Source of the DNA: CAYNQK01 sp964470375
GTDB taxonomy: Bacteria; Spirochaetota; Spirochaetia; Treponematales; JBGSOB01
Direction of reading: 5' to 3'
Length of the DNA: 24,474 nucleotides
NCBI GenBank assembly: GCA_964470375.1
Contig: CAYYCP010000051.1
Coordinates: 1-24,474 of the forward strand
The translations under genes were made by a program, and so were the position numbers. Below are positions 1-7,133 of this stretch, one piece after another; within the stretch, counting starts at the first letter, position 1; the number at the start of each line of letters is the position of its first letter. Below the pieces are notes generated by a model. It was not told the origin of the DNA. It did no database searches and saw nothing but the letters and a program-made list of their open reading frames with translations.

Positions 1-13
1 TAGGTTCAAAGGG

Positions 14-637
14 ATGAAAAGACCGTCGAATAACGGATCCATGCAGGCCTCGGATGCCCGCGAGAAGATCCTCGATGCCGCGGAAACCCTCTTCGCGAAT
101 CGCGGCTACGCGGCGGTGACCCTCAGGGACATCGCCGCGCCCCTGGGCCTCAAGCATTCCTCCCTTTACCACCATTTCCCTGAAGGCAAGGAAACCCTCT
201 TCGCCGAGGTCCTGGAGCGGAATATCAGGCGGCACGGACAAGGCCTGGCGGCGGCGATGGCCTCCAGCGACGGCAGCCTGCGCGGCAAGCTTAGGGGCAT
301 AGCCGCCTGGCTCCTCTCCCAGCCTCCCATGGACCTCCTGCGCATAGTCGAGTCTGACCTGAAGGTCCTGCCGCGCAAGGAAGCCGAGAGGATCGGGGGC
401 CTGGTGTACGCGGAGATCATCCTCAGGATCCGATCAGCCTTCGAGGATGCCATCCGCGGAGGCGAGGTCGGCGACTGCGATCCCGGCCTCCTCGGGGGAA
501 GCGTCCTGGGATTCTTCGAGAGCCTCCATACGGCGCCGGAGCGGGACGTCGGGAGGAACCGAGTCGATATGGCCCACGCCCTCATCGAGATCATTCTCAA
601 GGGCATCGATTACAAGGAAAGGAAACTGACCCGCTAG
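14..637 (+). CDS. TetR/AcrR-family transcriptional regulator
   Basis: This 207-residue protein has the TetR layout. An N-terminal helix-turn-helix spans about residues 16-65, with the typical series REKILDAAETLFA, GYAAVTLRDIA and SSLYHHFPEGKETLF. A helical ligand-binding and dimerisation domain follows, with no recognisable ligand signature. Family members are cytosolic repressors that release DNA when they bind a small molecule. The start at 14 is close to the window edge and has only a weak purine-rich stretch before it. An in-frame ATG at 41 is an alternative. The gene lies 86 bp upstream of a barrel protein on the same strand, and a hairpin sits between them, so it may control that gene, but this is inference. 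Confidence 0.9.
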   Translation: MKRPSNNGSMQASDAREKILDAAETLFANRGYAAVTLRDIAAPLGLKHSSLYHHFPEGKETLFAEVLERNIRRHGQGLAAAMASSDGSLRGKLRGIAAWLLSQPPMDLLRIVESDLKVLPRKEAERIGGLVYAEIILRIRSAFEDAIRGGEVGDCDPGLLGGSVLGFFESLHTAPERDVGRNRVDMAHALIEIILKGIDYKERKLTR

Positions 638-672
638 CGGGGGATTCCCCTGATGCGGGCATGCGCGATATT

Positions 673-692
673 CCGGGGGCTTGAGCCTCCGG
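673..692 (+). promoter_or_regulatory. Intergenic hairpin between the TetR gene and the barrel gene
   Basis: An 8-bp stem (CCGGGGGC with GCCTCCGG, one G-U pair in RNA) closes a TTGA loop. It lies after the TetR stop and 31 bp before the next start. No T-run follows, so it could be a weak terminator, an RNA processing site or an operator. A perfect 12-bp palindrome, CCCGCTAGCGGG, covers the TetR stop at 630-641 and may add to this structure. Confidence 0.35.
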
Positions 693-723
693 CATTATGA
701 GTGCGTTTGAATAGGAGGCGGAT

Positions 724-1578
724 ATGATTCGCGCGAAGGTGTTCCTTATCGCATTAGCCCTCTTCTTTCTTGTTTCCATCTCGACGACTGCACAGGTGGG
801 AGGCTGGCTTGATGAAGGGAACGTGGCCTTCGACCTGAAGGCTGAGGCCGGCTGGGTCAAGGTCCTCTACCATACCTACCAGGTCGGGCCGACCGGTACG
901 GTCTTCGACTTCGTCAGGATGGGCGGGCAGGAGATCCTCTTCCCCTTCCAGCGCTATGACGCTGGCCTGAGGCTCTTCAAGAACCACGAGATCAGGTTTC
1001 TCTACCAGCCCCTCGCCATAGCCACTGAGGTCAGTTTCGAGGACGCGGTGACCATAGACGGGGTGGTCTTCCCCAACGGGACGGCCATGGACATCGTGTA
1101 CGGCTTCCCTTTCTACCGGCTCACCTACGCCTACCACTTTTTCGGGGGTCAGAAGCCTGATCTGGCGGCCGGCCTGGCGCTGCAGCTCCGCAACGCCTCG
1201 ATCCGCTTCGCCAGCCAGGACGGGACCCTCCTGTCCACCGGGCAGAACCTGGGCCTCGTCCCCGCTCTCCACCTTTCGGGCAGCCTTCCCCTGACGAGGG
1301 CCCTGAGCCTGGGCTTCGAGGCCACCGGCATCTACGCTTCCTCGGCGATCATCAACGGGGCCAACTTCTCATTCGAGGGCTCCCTCCTGGACGCCTCCCT
1401 GCGCGCGACCTACGACGCCGGCTCCGGCCTCTTGCCATACCTGAACGTGCGCTTCGTCGGCGGCTCCGCCGAGGGGACCTCCCAGTATCCCGACCTTTCC
1501 TGGGCAGAGACCGACAACAATTTCACCGCTAATTACCTGGCAACCCTGTCCCTCACCCTAGGGATAATGCTCAAGTAG
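724..1578 (+). CDS. Outer-membrane beta-barrel-like exported protein
   Basis: The 284-residue product starts with a clear Sec signal peptide: MIRAK, a hydrophobic stretch to about residue 20, then TTAQ. The mature part consists of alternating hydrophobic/polar strands rich in Gly, Tyr and Phe, separated by turns, as in small outer-membrane barrels. It ends in a strand-like segment, LSLTLGIMLK. A good ribosome binding site, AGGAGG, lies five bases before the ATG. I do not recognise a specific family. A perfect hairpin terminator follows, so this is a single gene or the end of a TetR-barrel pair. The function is unknown. A surface barrel that senses or admits a ligand of the TetR protein is possible. 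Confidence 0.75.
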   Translation: MIRAKVFLIALALFFLVSISTTAQVGGWLDEGNVAFDLKAEAGWVKVLYHTYQVGPTGTVFDFVRMGGQEILFPFQRYDAGLRLFKNHEIRFLYQPLAIATEVSFEDAVTIDGVVFPNGTAMDIVYGFPFYRLTYAYHFFGGQKPDLAAGLALQLRNASIRFASQDGTLLSTGQNLGLVPALHLSGSLPLTRALSLGFEATGIYASSAIINGANFSFEGSLLDASLRATYDAGSGLLPYLNVRFVGGSAEGTSQYPDLSWAETDNNFTANYLATLSLTLGIMLK

Positions 1579-1600
1579 GCTTGCGGGTGATCATAAAGAT

Positions 1601-1630
1601 AAGGCCCTTCCGGTATCCCGGAAGGGCCTT
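1601..1630 (+). terminator. Strong hairpin terminator after the barrel gene
   Basis: A perfect 13-bp inverted repeat (AAGGCCCTTCCGG and its complement) with a TATC loop begins 22 bp after the stop codon. The plus-strand tail has few T residues (CGTTCATCC). On the minus strand the stem is followed by ATCTTTATG, so it may work in both directions. Confidence 0.75.
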
Positions 1631-1728
1631 CGTTCATCCTCGCGGGTGCTGGCCGCAGACAGCCCGTCCCGGAGCGAGAAAAGCTGTTGGAATTTCCAGC
1701 ATAGTTGTAGATGGATCGGGGTTCGATA

Positions 1729-1744
1729 CTTGTGAGTTCACAAG
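1729..1744. promoter_or_regulatory. Inverted repeat, possible operator
   Basis: CTTGTGA-GT-TCACAAG is a perfect 7+7 palindrome with a two-base centre. It lies in an unusually AT-rich stretch, about 60 bp upstream of the -35 of the promoter at 1804-1832. Its size and position fit a dimeric regulator site. The spacer is too short for a CRP/FNR site. The rest of 1631-1803 shows no gene. Confidence 0.35.
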
Positions 1745-1803
1745 GGTTCTGGGTATTGGAGCTAATAGGTTTTTCTGAAATCCCCCTTGCCATCGCGAAT
1801 TTC

Positions 1804-1832
1804 TTCACATAATACCAAAATGGGTATATATT
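1804..1832 (+). promoter_or_regulatory. Promoter of the 51-residue peptide and YjfB-like genes
   Basis: TTCACA (1804-1809), a 17-bp spacer and TATATT (1827-1832) form a good sigma-70-type promoter. The GTG at 1839 follows the -10 by exactly six bases, so the predicted transcript starts at the start codon and would be leaderless. Confidence 0.55.
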
Positions 1833-1838
1833 TAATCT

Positions 1839-1994
1839 GTGGCAGATATATCCGTTTCGGTCAGCTCCATTCCTCAAGAGCCGCTCCCGGCGGTCTCCGC
1901 CGCTCCTGAGGAGGCCCCTGCCCAGAAGGCCTCAGCCCCTGAGCCCGCCCCCCTGCCTCCGGATGCCGGGATAGCCGTCGATTATTCCGTCTAG
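1839..1994 (+). CDS. Small Pro/Ala-rich peptide, probably leaderless
   Basis: This is an open frame of 51 codons from GTG to TAG, with stops directly upstream of the GTG. The peptide begins VADISVSVSSIP, continues with a Pro/Ala/Glu-rich middle and ends in GIAVDYSV. There is no ribosome binding site, but a promoter -10 box ends six bases before the GTG, as at five other starts in this window. The stop lies 11 bp before the YjfB-like gene, so the two are probably one transcript. I know no family for it. The low-complexity middle looks disordered. Its main support is the position of the promoter and the operon spacing, not homology. Confidence 0.45.
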   Translation: MADISVSVSSIPQEPLPAVSAAPEEAPAQKASAPEPAPLPPDAGIAVDYSV

Positions 1995-2005
1995 GGAGGG
2001 GGAGA

Positions 2006-2200
2006 ATGGACCTAGCCTGGTTTACGATCGACTACTCACGGGCGGTAACCATGCAGGCCCTCAACGTGGCGGTCCTGGACAAGTGCCTGGACCTCGTAAA
2101 AAGCAATTCCCAGGCCATCGTCAAGGTCCTGAGCCAGGGCCCCTCCGGTCCAGCCCCCCTGCCCGAGGGCGTAGGCGCAGCTGTGGATCTCATCGCTTAG
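2006..2200 (+). CDS. YjfB-like putative motility protein
   Basis: This 64-residue protein starts MDLAWFTIDYSRAVTMQALN and continues with AVLDKCLDLVKSNSQAIVKVL. That is the pattern of the YjfB putative motility family: a short amphipathic N-terminus, then VLKKAxDxxKxQAxxLxxxL-type helices. Members are about 60 residues long and are often found in flagellated Firmicutes and spirochaetes. Their biochemical role is not established. A strong purine-rich ribosome binding site (GGGAGGGGGAGA) precedes the ATG. It is probably co-transcribed with the 51-residue peptide upstream. No flagellar genes are nearby. The family assignment is from pattern memory only. Confidence 0.65.
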   Translation: MDLAWFTIDYSRAVTMQALNVAVLDKCLDLVKSNSQAIVKVLSQGPSGPAPLPEGVGAAVDLIA

Positions 2201-2250
2201 GCGATCCTCTCTATATCGAAAGCCACCAAACCTACAAATCCCGCCGGCCC

Positions 2251-4515
2251 TCAGATGCGCAGGAGGCCGCCCGAGCGAAGGATCCGCAGGTAGCCGCGTG
2301 CCTCGTCTGGATCGATGCCGGGGAGGCTGAAATACGCTTCCTCGAAGGAAGGGGCCGATGGGAGGTTCTCTCCCGAAGGGCGGGTTGACGCGAGGAGCTC
2401 GCGCAGGCCCTCCACGAAGTCCACGGGCAGGGGCCGCCTGTCTCGGCCGATGCGGCGGAGCTCGTTGCGGTAGCTCCAAGCCAAGCCCATCCCGTCCCTC
2501 TCCAGGCTGCCGCCGATGAAGGCCGCCCGCCGAGGGGGCCGGCTCGGCTCGCCGGGTTCAATGGCCGCGGTTCGATCGATGATCGATGCGATAAAGGTGG
2601 CGGGCAGGCGGACGGCCGGCATCTTGACCCGGAACCACGAGCGGGGATCCCGGTCCAGGCCCTCGCCTTCCATGTAGGCTGCCATCGCCCGGTCCAAGCC
2701 CTCCTGGACGGCCTCGGCGTCATAGCCCGGAGCGGCTGCCGGGATAAGGTCGTTGAGACCGAAGTCCCCGCCGGCCGGCAGGCTGGCTATCTGCCCATAC
2801 AGGGGCGAGTGGCGGGTCAGCACGAAGCGGTGGAAGAACGCCGAGTGAAGGATGCCGGCGGTGAACATCTGCCTCAGGGCCTCTAGGGAGTCCAGGGCCT
2901 CGGCCGGGCCGCGCCCGGGCAGGCCGTGGATGAGGTAGGCGTGCACCAGGATCCCGGCCCGGGCCAGGGCCGAGCAGGCGGCGACGATGTCGGCCAACGA
3001 GATGCCCTTCCCGGCCGCGGTCGGCCCATCCGGGGCGGCGTCCTCTATGCCGGCCGAGTAGGCCAGGAGGCCGGCCCAGGCCAGGAACTCGGCTCGCTCG
3101 GCGTCAAGGCCGGGCTCGAAGCGCCCGTTGCCCCAGAAGCGCAGGGGACGTCCGGTTCGGGCGTTCTCCAGGGCGAAGCGGAGGAGATCCGGCAGGGGTG
3201 CTGCCTCGTCGGCCAAGTGGATTCCGTTCAGGCCCAGGCGGGCGGCTTGGGCGGCCAGGCCGCACTGGAGAGCCCGCGGATCCGTACGGCGGAAGTTCCT
3301 GATGTAGTCCAGGCTGCAGTCGCAGAAGGAGCACCTTCCCCAATAGCAGCCGTAGGCCAGGCGGGCCTTGAGCCATGTCCCGGAGGACCACAGGGCCTGC
3401 ATCGAATTGGAGGATTCCCTGATCCTGAGGTAGGCCCCGGGCCGGACGTAGCCGTAGTCAGGCAGGATAGAGGAGATGAGGGAGTTCTCCCGATGGACCA
3501 TCGCCTCTTCCTCGGGATGGGGGAGGAAGAGCCAGCGCCGGCCGTCGGCATAGTCGGGCGCGCTGGCGGGGGGAAAGCCCTCAACGCGCAGGGGACCCTC
3601 CGGGCCGTCCCGCCGCATGGTCCTGAAGAACCGGGCCCGTGGATCATCGGCGCCTGACATGATGGATGCCAGGGCCAGGTAGCCCGAGTCGAAGCAGAGA
3701 TAGTCCACGATGGTGAAGAAGCCGGGCGCGGAGATCCAGCGCAGCTCCGTGGAGACGTAGCCTCCGCCCATGGCTGTGGACATGCCCAGGGCCTTGGCCT
3801 CCTCCAGGACGGCTAGGGCTGGGAGGAGGGTCCCCGGGAAGGGAACGGAAACGCATGCCAGAATAGAACCCGGATCAGCCCCCAGAGAGGCCGAGCACTC
3901 GCCCAGGGCTGCGCGGGCCAGGGGGCGGACGAAGGCCTCCAGGACGTAGGAGGAGCGCAGGCCGGCCTCCACGGCGGCGAAGCTGGGCTGGGAGGATGCC
4001 TTCATTTCCGCGTAACGGGCCAGGCTGAACCCTGGATCCAGGGTGAAGGATATGAAATCGGCGATGTCCTCCAGGGTCAGGCCGGCGGCCCTCAGGGGAT
4101 CGGCCGGTCCCTCCAATGAATCCAGGTAGGCCGACGTGCGTTCGCCCCAGGGCATGGTTTCGGGCTGGAGGAAGGCCAGGCCCGCGTCCGGGAGGCTGCC
4201 TGAGAGAATGCCGATGAGACTGTCCGCGCATTCGACGTAGGCTGTCGCGTTGGAAAAGTAGCGCAGGAGCTGTGAGCGTTCTTTGGCTTCCAGGCGGGCC
4301 AGGCGCCCGGATGGCCAGGCGGCCCGGGCGTCGGAGAAAATCCGCTCCAGGCCAGAGCGGCTGAACATGGCCCGGGCTGTGTCTATGGCCAGGTCGCGGG
4401 CGGCGTGGGCTATTCCCGCGGAGGACAGGAAGGAGGAGAGGTAGGCGATGGCCGGGTAGGGAGAGTTGAGCTGGAGGAAGGGCGGTTGGATGAGGATGGC
4501 TTTGGACAGCCCCAT
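2251..4515 (-). CDS. Radical SAM protein with B12-binding-like N-terminus
   Basis: This large protein has 754 residues. The N-terminus (ILIQPPFLQLNSPYPAIAYL) matches the start of cobalamin-binding radical SAM proteins, and a Rossmann-like region runs to about residue 300. The radical SAM core follows, with iron-sulfur cysteines C390, C395 and C398 in GCYWGRCSFC (Cx4Cx2C, one residue longer than the classical Cx3Cx2C), then the barrel segments GIHLADEAAP, LRFWGNGRFEP, AGIEDAAP and HAYLIHGLPG. Such enzymes cleave SAM reductively and often methylate or rearrange unactivated carbons. The substrate cannot be told. The gene stands alone. Its start is supported by TACAAT placed six bases upstream, with no ribosome binding site. 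The downstream 50 bp contains no clear terminator. Confidence 0.85.
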   Translation of the reverse strand: MGLSKAILIQPPFLQLNSPYPAIAYLSSFLSSAGIAHAARDLAIDTARAMFSRSGLERIFSDARAAWPSGRLARLEAKERSQLLRYFSNATAYVECADSLIGILSGSLPDAGLAFLQPETMPWGERTSAYLDSLEGPADPLRAAGLTLEDIADFISFTLDPGFSLARYAEMKASSQPSFAAVEAGLRSSYVLEAFVRPLARAALGECSASLGADPGSILACVSVPFPGTLLPALAVLEEAKALGMSTAMGGGYVSTELRWISAPGFFTIVDYLCFDSGYLALASIMSGADDPRARFFRTMRRDGPEGPLRVEGFPPASAPDYADGRRWLFLPHPEEEAMVHRENSLISSILPDYGYVRPGAYLRIRESSNSMQALWSSGTWLKARLAYGCYWGRCSFCDCSLDYIRNFRRTDPRALQCGLAAQAARLGLNGIHLADEAAPLPDLLRFALENARTGRPLRFWGNGRFEPGLDAERAEFLAWAGLLAYSAGIEDAAPDGPTAAGKGISLADIVAACSALARAGILVHAYLIHGLPGRGPAEALDSLEALRQMFTAGILHSAFFHRFVLTRHSPLYGQIASLPAGGDFGLNDLIPAAAPGYDAEAVQEGLDRAMAAYMEGEGLDRDPRSWFRVKMPAVRLPATFIASIIDRTAAIEPGEPSRPPRRAAFIGGSLERDGMGLAWSYRNELRRIGRDRRPLPVDFVEGLRELLASTRPSGENLPSAPSFEEAYFSLPGIDPDEARGYLRILRSGGLLRI

Positions 4516-4521
4516 AGGCGG

Positions 4522-4527
4522 ATTGTA
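4522..4527 (-). promoter_or_regulatory. -10 element of the radical SAM gene
   Basis: Read on the minus strand, TACAAT ends six bases before the ATG at 4515. No -35 match and no Shine-Dalgarno sequence are visible. The spacing predicts a leaderless mRNA, as for the RelA-like gene and others here. Confidence 0.4.
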
Positions 4528-4664
4528 CCCGGCTGGTCGGCCCTACGGATAGACGCAGATCCGCGAGGTTTCCAGCTCGCCCGCCGGGGCGCGATGAAGT
4601 ATATTCTAGGCAGGATGGCGCGTCCCCCAAGGGGCGCATCACGATCCGGACGTGGAGGTAGCCT

Positions 4665-4895
4665 ATGGATGCCCAGGAGGCTCTGTTGGCCAAGATCGTG
4701 TCGAACCAAGAGAGCCGCCAACCTCTCGATTTCGACGAGGAGGAGACGCGCCTGATCGAGCTCTTGATAGAGAAGGAAACCCTCTCCAAGAAGGCCTTCG
4801 CCATCAAGCGTGATCGCGACGGCCGCCTTCATTGCACGCAAAAGCATAGGGCCGATCCCTTCAAGCCCGGGGTGAGGGCGCGATTGGGCATATAA
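4665..4895 (+). CDS. Small charged protein of unknown function
   Basis: This 76-residue protein, rich in Glu, Lys and Arg, has GGAGG (4654-4658) at a good distance from the ATG. The middle (FDEEETRLIELLIEKETLSKKAFAIKRD) predicts a charged amphipathic helix or a short coiled coil. The C-terminus is basic and has a single Cys and a His (LHCTQKH). There is no signal peptide or membrane segment, so it is probably cytosolic. It stands alone, divergent from the radical SAM gene and convergent with the tRNA gene. I recognise no family. The ribosome binding site and the lack of a competing frame make a real gene likely. Confidence 0.6.
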   Translation: MDAQEALLAKIVSNQESRQPLDFDEEETRLIELLIEKETLSKKAFAIKRDRDGRLHCTQKHRADPFKPGVRARLGI

Positions 4896-4948
4896 GGGGA
4901 GCTCTGCGGAGTCCGTCCCTGCGGCGAACGGGTCTCGGGAAAGGGAAA

Positions 4949-4975
4949 GGGGGCTGCCCCTCACGGACAGCCCCC
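4949..4975 (-). terminator. Terminator hairpin downstream of tRNA-Arg
   Basis: An 8-bp GC stem (GGGGGCTG with CAGCCCCC) with an 11-base loop starts five bases after the tRNA 3' end. On the minus strand it is followed by TTTCCCTTTCCC, a pyrimidine-rich tail, so it suits termination of the tRNA transcript. It could also end the small gene on the plus strand. Confidence 0.6.
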
Positions 4976-4979
4976 GCGA

Positions 4980-5053
4980 TGACCCGGACACGAGTCGAAC
5001 GTGCGACCTGCTGCTTAGGAGGCAGCCGCTCTATCCAACTGAGCTACCGGATC
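4980..5053 (-). tRNA. tRNA-Arg (anticodon CCT)
   Basis: The minus strand folds into a full 74-base cloverleaf. The acceptor stem is GATCCGG with CCGGGTC plus discriminator A. The D arm is GCTC...GAGC, and the anticodon stem GCTGC/GCAGC carries the loop CTCCTAA, which gives anticodon CCT and reads AGG codons. The T arm is GCACG-TTCGACT-CGTGT. The CCA end is not encoded. A consensus promoter lies just upstream and a hairpin just downstream, so it is a single-gene transcription unit. Confidence 0.95.
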
Positions 5054-5062
5054 GTCGACAGC

Positions 5063-5092
5063 ATACTAGGTGATAGCCCATGGCGTTGTCAA
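5063..5092 (-). promoter_or_regulatory. Promoter of tRNA-Arg
   Basis: On the minus strand, a perfect TTGACA (5087-5092), an 18-bp spacer and TAGTAT (5063-5068) precede the tRNA 5' end by nine bases. A GC-rich discriminator region (GCTGTCGAC) follows the -10, which is common for stable-RNA promoters. Confidence 0.65.
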
Positions 5093-5109
5093 CGCGTGGT
5101 CCGGCCGTT

Positions 5110-5138
5110 TTGACAGGCCGGTCGCGGCCGGATATCAT
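5110..5138 (+). promoter_or_regulatory. Promoter of the RelA-like/ABC transporter operon
   Basis: TTGACA (5110-5115), a 17-bp spacer and TATCAT (5133-5138) form a near-consensus sigma-70 promoter. The -10 ends six bases before the ATG at 5145, so transcription should begin at or next to the start codon. This is the clearest leaderless promoter in the window. It lies back to back with the tRNA promoter. Confidence 0.7.
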
Positions 5139-5144
5139 CCCCTC

Positions 5145-7133
5145 ATGGATGCCGCCGCCTACCGTCAAGCCGTCGCCGGCTATGGTCGCCTCAAGCCGCG
5201 CTACGACGAGCTGGCTGTCTTCCTCCGGGAGCTGATGGAAGCCCTGGCCGAGGGGCTCGGCCTGCGTCCCATCGTCCAAGCCCGCGCCAAGTCGATGGAA
5301 AGCTTCGCCGAGAAGATCGCGAGACCGGGCAAGAGCTATTCCGACCCCCTCCGCCAAATCACCGACTTCTGCGGGGTGAGGGTCATCGTGCATACCCTGG
5401 ACGAGCTGGATGCCCTGGAGTCCGTCCTGGGGGCCTGTCTGGACATCGACCTCGAGAATTCCGAGGACAAACTGGGCCGCCTGCGCAGCGGCGAATTCGG
5501 CTATCGCTCGCGGCACTACATCGTCTCGCTCAAGGAGGGGGCCGTCTTCCCAGTGTCCGTACCTGAGAGGGCCGCCGGGCTCATGGGCCTCAAGGCCGAG
5601 CTGCAGCTGCGAACCATGGCCCAGCATATCTGGGCCGACCTCTACCACGAGCTGGGCTACAAGAATGAATTCCGCCTCCCGGCCAAATGGGAGCGCGAGC
5701 TGGCGCGAGCGGCGGCCCTCCTGGAGGCCTGCGATCAGAGCTTCGTGGCCGTCAAGTCCGAAATCGCCGCCCTGGAGTCCAACTACTCGGGCTACATGTC
5801 CGAGGAGGAGCTGCGCGACATGGCTGTGCGCCTGGAGATCTTGGTCGAGGCCGTGCCTGAGGATCCCGCCACGGCCCACAAGCTCTTGAGGGTATGGATC
5901 GCCCTGAGCGAATGGGAGCGGGCGGCCGGCTTCGCCCGGGCTCGGCCGGCCCTCATGGCCCGCCGCGCGGCCCTCCTTCGCGACGCCGGCATGGCCACCT
6001 GCAAGGCGGCCGCCCCCGCTGGCAGGATCGCCGACGAGGAGGAATACCGCCGGGGCCTTGACATGATGCGCTCGGCCCTGGAGGCCGCCCCAGGGGACGT
6101 CGAGACTCTCTCCTGCCTGGGCGGAGCCCTCAAGCTCACCGATCCTGAGGCCTCGCGCGCGGCCTACGTCAGGGCCCTGGAGGCTGATCCCGGGAATCCC
6201 TACCCCCTGGGCAACTTCATAGAGGCCGAGTTGTCCGCCCGCCGCGATCCCTCCATCCTGGAGTACATGCGCTCCGGGATCGCCGAGGCGGCGTCGCGCT
6301 GCCGGCGCCAAGCCGAGGCCGGGGCCAACCTGCCCTGGGCCTTCTACGACCTGAGCCGTTTCAGCCTCTGGCTGGGCCGGCCTATGGAGGCTCTGTCTCT
6401 GGCGGCCCAGGCCATGCTGCGCTCGCCCAAGCCCTGGATGGTCGCCAGCGCCGCGCGCGGCCTGCGCAACATCGCCGCCGCCGGCGTGAAGCTGGAGGGC
6501 ATGGACGTGCTCCTGGCCCTCTTCGACCTGTCCGAGAAGGTCGCCTCTCCGATCCGGGACGGCGCGGACCCGGTCGCCTTCGGTTCTGGGAGGCTCGTCA
6601 TCGCGGCCGGGGGCTGCGCCGGGGCCGATGCGCGCAGCGCCCCCGCCATGGAGGCCCTCTTCACTGCGCTGTCGAGCTTCAACGGTACTGTCATCTCAGG
6701 CGGCACGAGCGTGGGCGTGCCGGGCAGCGTGGGCCGGGCGGCCGCGGCTAATCCCGGGCTGCGGGCCATCGGTTACCTGCCGGATCTCCAGGAGGAGGGG
6801 CGCAGCGCCGTGGACGGGCGCTACACCGAGCTGCGCTTCGGGCATGAGCGGACGTTCTCCGCCGCTGAGTGCATCCATTATTGGACGGACATCCTGGGCA
6901 CCGGCATAGATCCGCGGCGGGTCAAGCTCATCGGGGTGAACGGAGGGGCCATCAGCGCCGCCGAGTACGCGACCGCCCTGGCCCTTGGAGCCAGGGTCGG
7001 CCTTGTCAGGGACTCCGGTCGGGAAGCCGACGCCTTCCTTATGGATCCCGCCTGGGCTGATTGCGCCAAGGGCAGGCTGGTCCCCCTAGAGGCCGATGCC
7101 GGTGCCATCCTGGCCTTCCTGGAAGAGGCCTGA
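5145..7133 (+). CDS. RelA/SpoT-type synthetase fused to TPR-like repeats and a SLOG-like domain
   Basis: The protein has 662 residues. Residues about 45-190 match a (p)ppGpp synthetase domain: RAKSMESFAEKI, TDFCGVRVIV with D74, the YRSRHY loop and AELQLRTMAQHIW with E152, the usual catalytic Asp and Glu positions. No HD hydrolase domain precedes it, so it could only make the nucleotide. The middle (about 290-450) looks like helical TPR repeats. The last 180 residues hold Gly-rich Rossmann-type motifs (VIAAGGCAGAD, VISGGTSVGVPGSVGRAA, LIGVNGG) resembling SLOG/LOG nucleotide-binding domains. The start at 5145 is chosen because a strong promoter ends six bases upstream; the longer frame from 5070 would include that promoter. 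The stop overlaps the next ATG (TGATG), so it is coupled to the ABC ATPase. The activity is inferred. Confidence 0.85.
   Translation: MDAAAYRQAVAGYGRLKPRYDELAVFLRELMEALAEGLGLRPIVQARAKSMESFAEKIARPGKSYSDPLRQITDFCGVRVIVHTLDELDALESVLGACLDIDLENSEDKLGRLRSGEFGYRSRHYIVSLKEGAVFPVSVPERAAGLMGLKAELQLRTMAQHIWADLYHELGYKNEFRLPAKWERELARAAALLEACDQSFVAVKSEIAALESNYSGYMSEEELRDMAVRLEILVEAVPEDPATAHKLLRVWIALSEWERAAGFARARPALMARRAALLRDAGMATCKAAAPAGRIADEEEYRRGLDMMRSALEAAPGDVETLSCLGGALKLTDPEASRAAYVRALEADPGNPYPLGNFIEAELSARRDPSILEYMRSGIAEAASRCRRQAEAGANLPWAFYDLSRFSLWLGRPMEALSLAAQAMLRSPKPWMVASAARGLRNIAAAGVKLEGMDVLLALFDLSEKVASPIRDGADPVAFGSGRLVIAAGGCAGADARSAPAMEALFTALSSFNGTVISGGTSVGVPGSVGRAAAANPGLRAIGYLPDLQEEGRSAVDGRYTELRFGHERTFSAAECIHYWTDILGTGIDPRRVKLIGVNGGAISAAEYATALALGARVGLVRDSGREADAFLMDPAWADCAKGRLVPLEADAGAILAFLEEA

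Noticed and set aside
5070..5144. Upstream extension of the RelA-like protein from the ATG at 5070
   Set aside because: This stretch contains the near-consensus promoter at 5110-5138 and the tRNA promoter on the other strand, and it lacks a ribosome binding site.
5031..6311. Long open frame of 426 codons antisense to the RelA-like gene
   Set aside because: It also overlaps the tRNA, has no family pattern and is the usual antisense shadow of a GC-rich gene.
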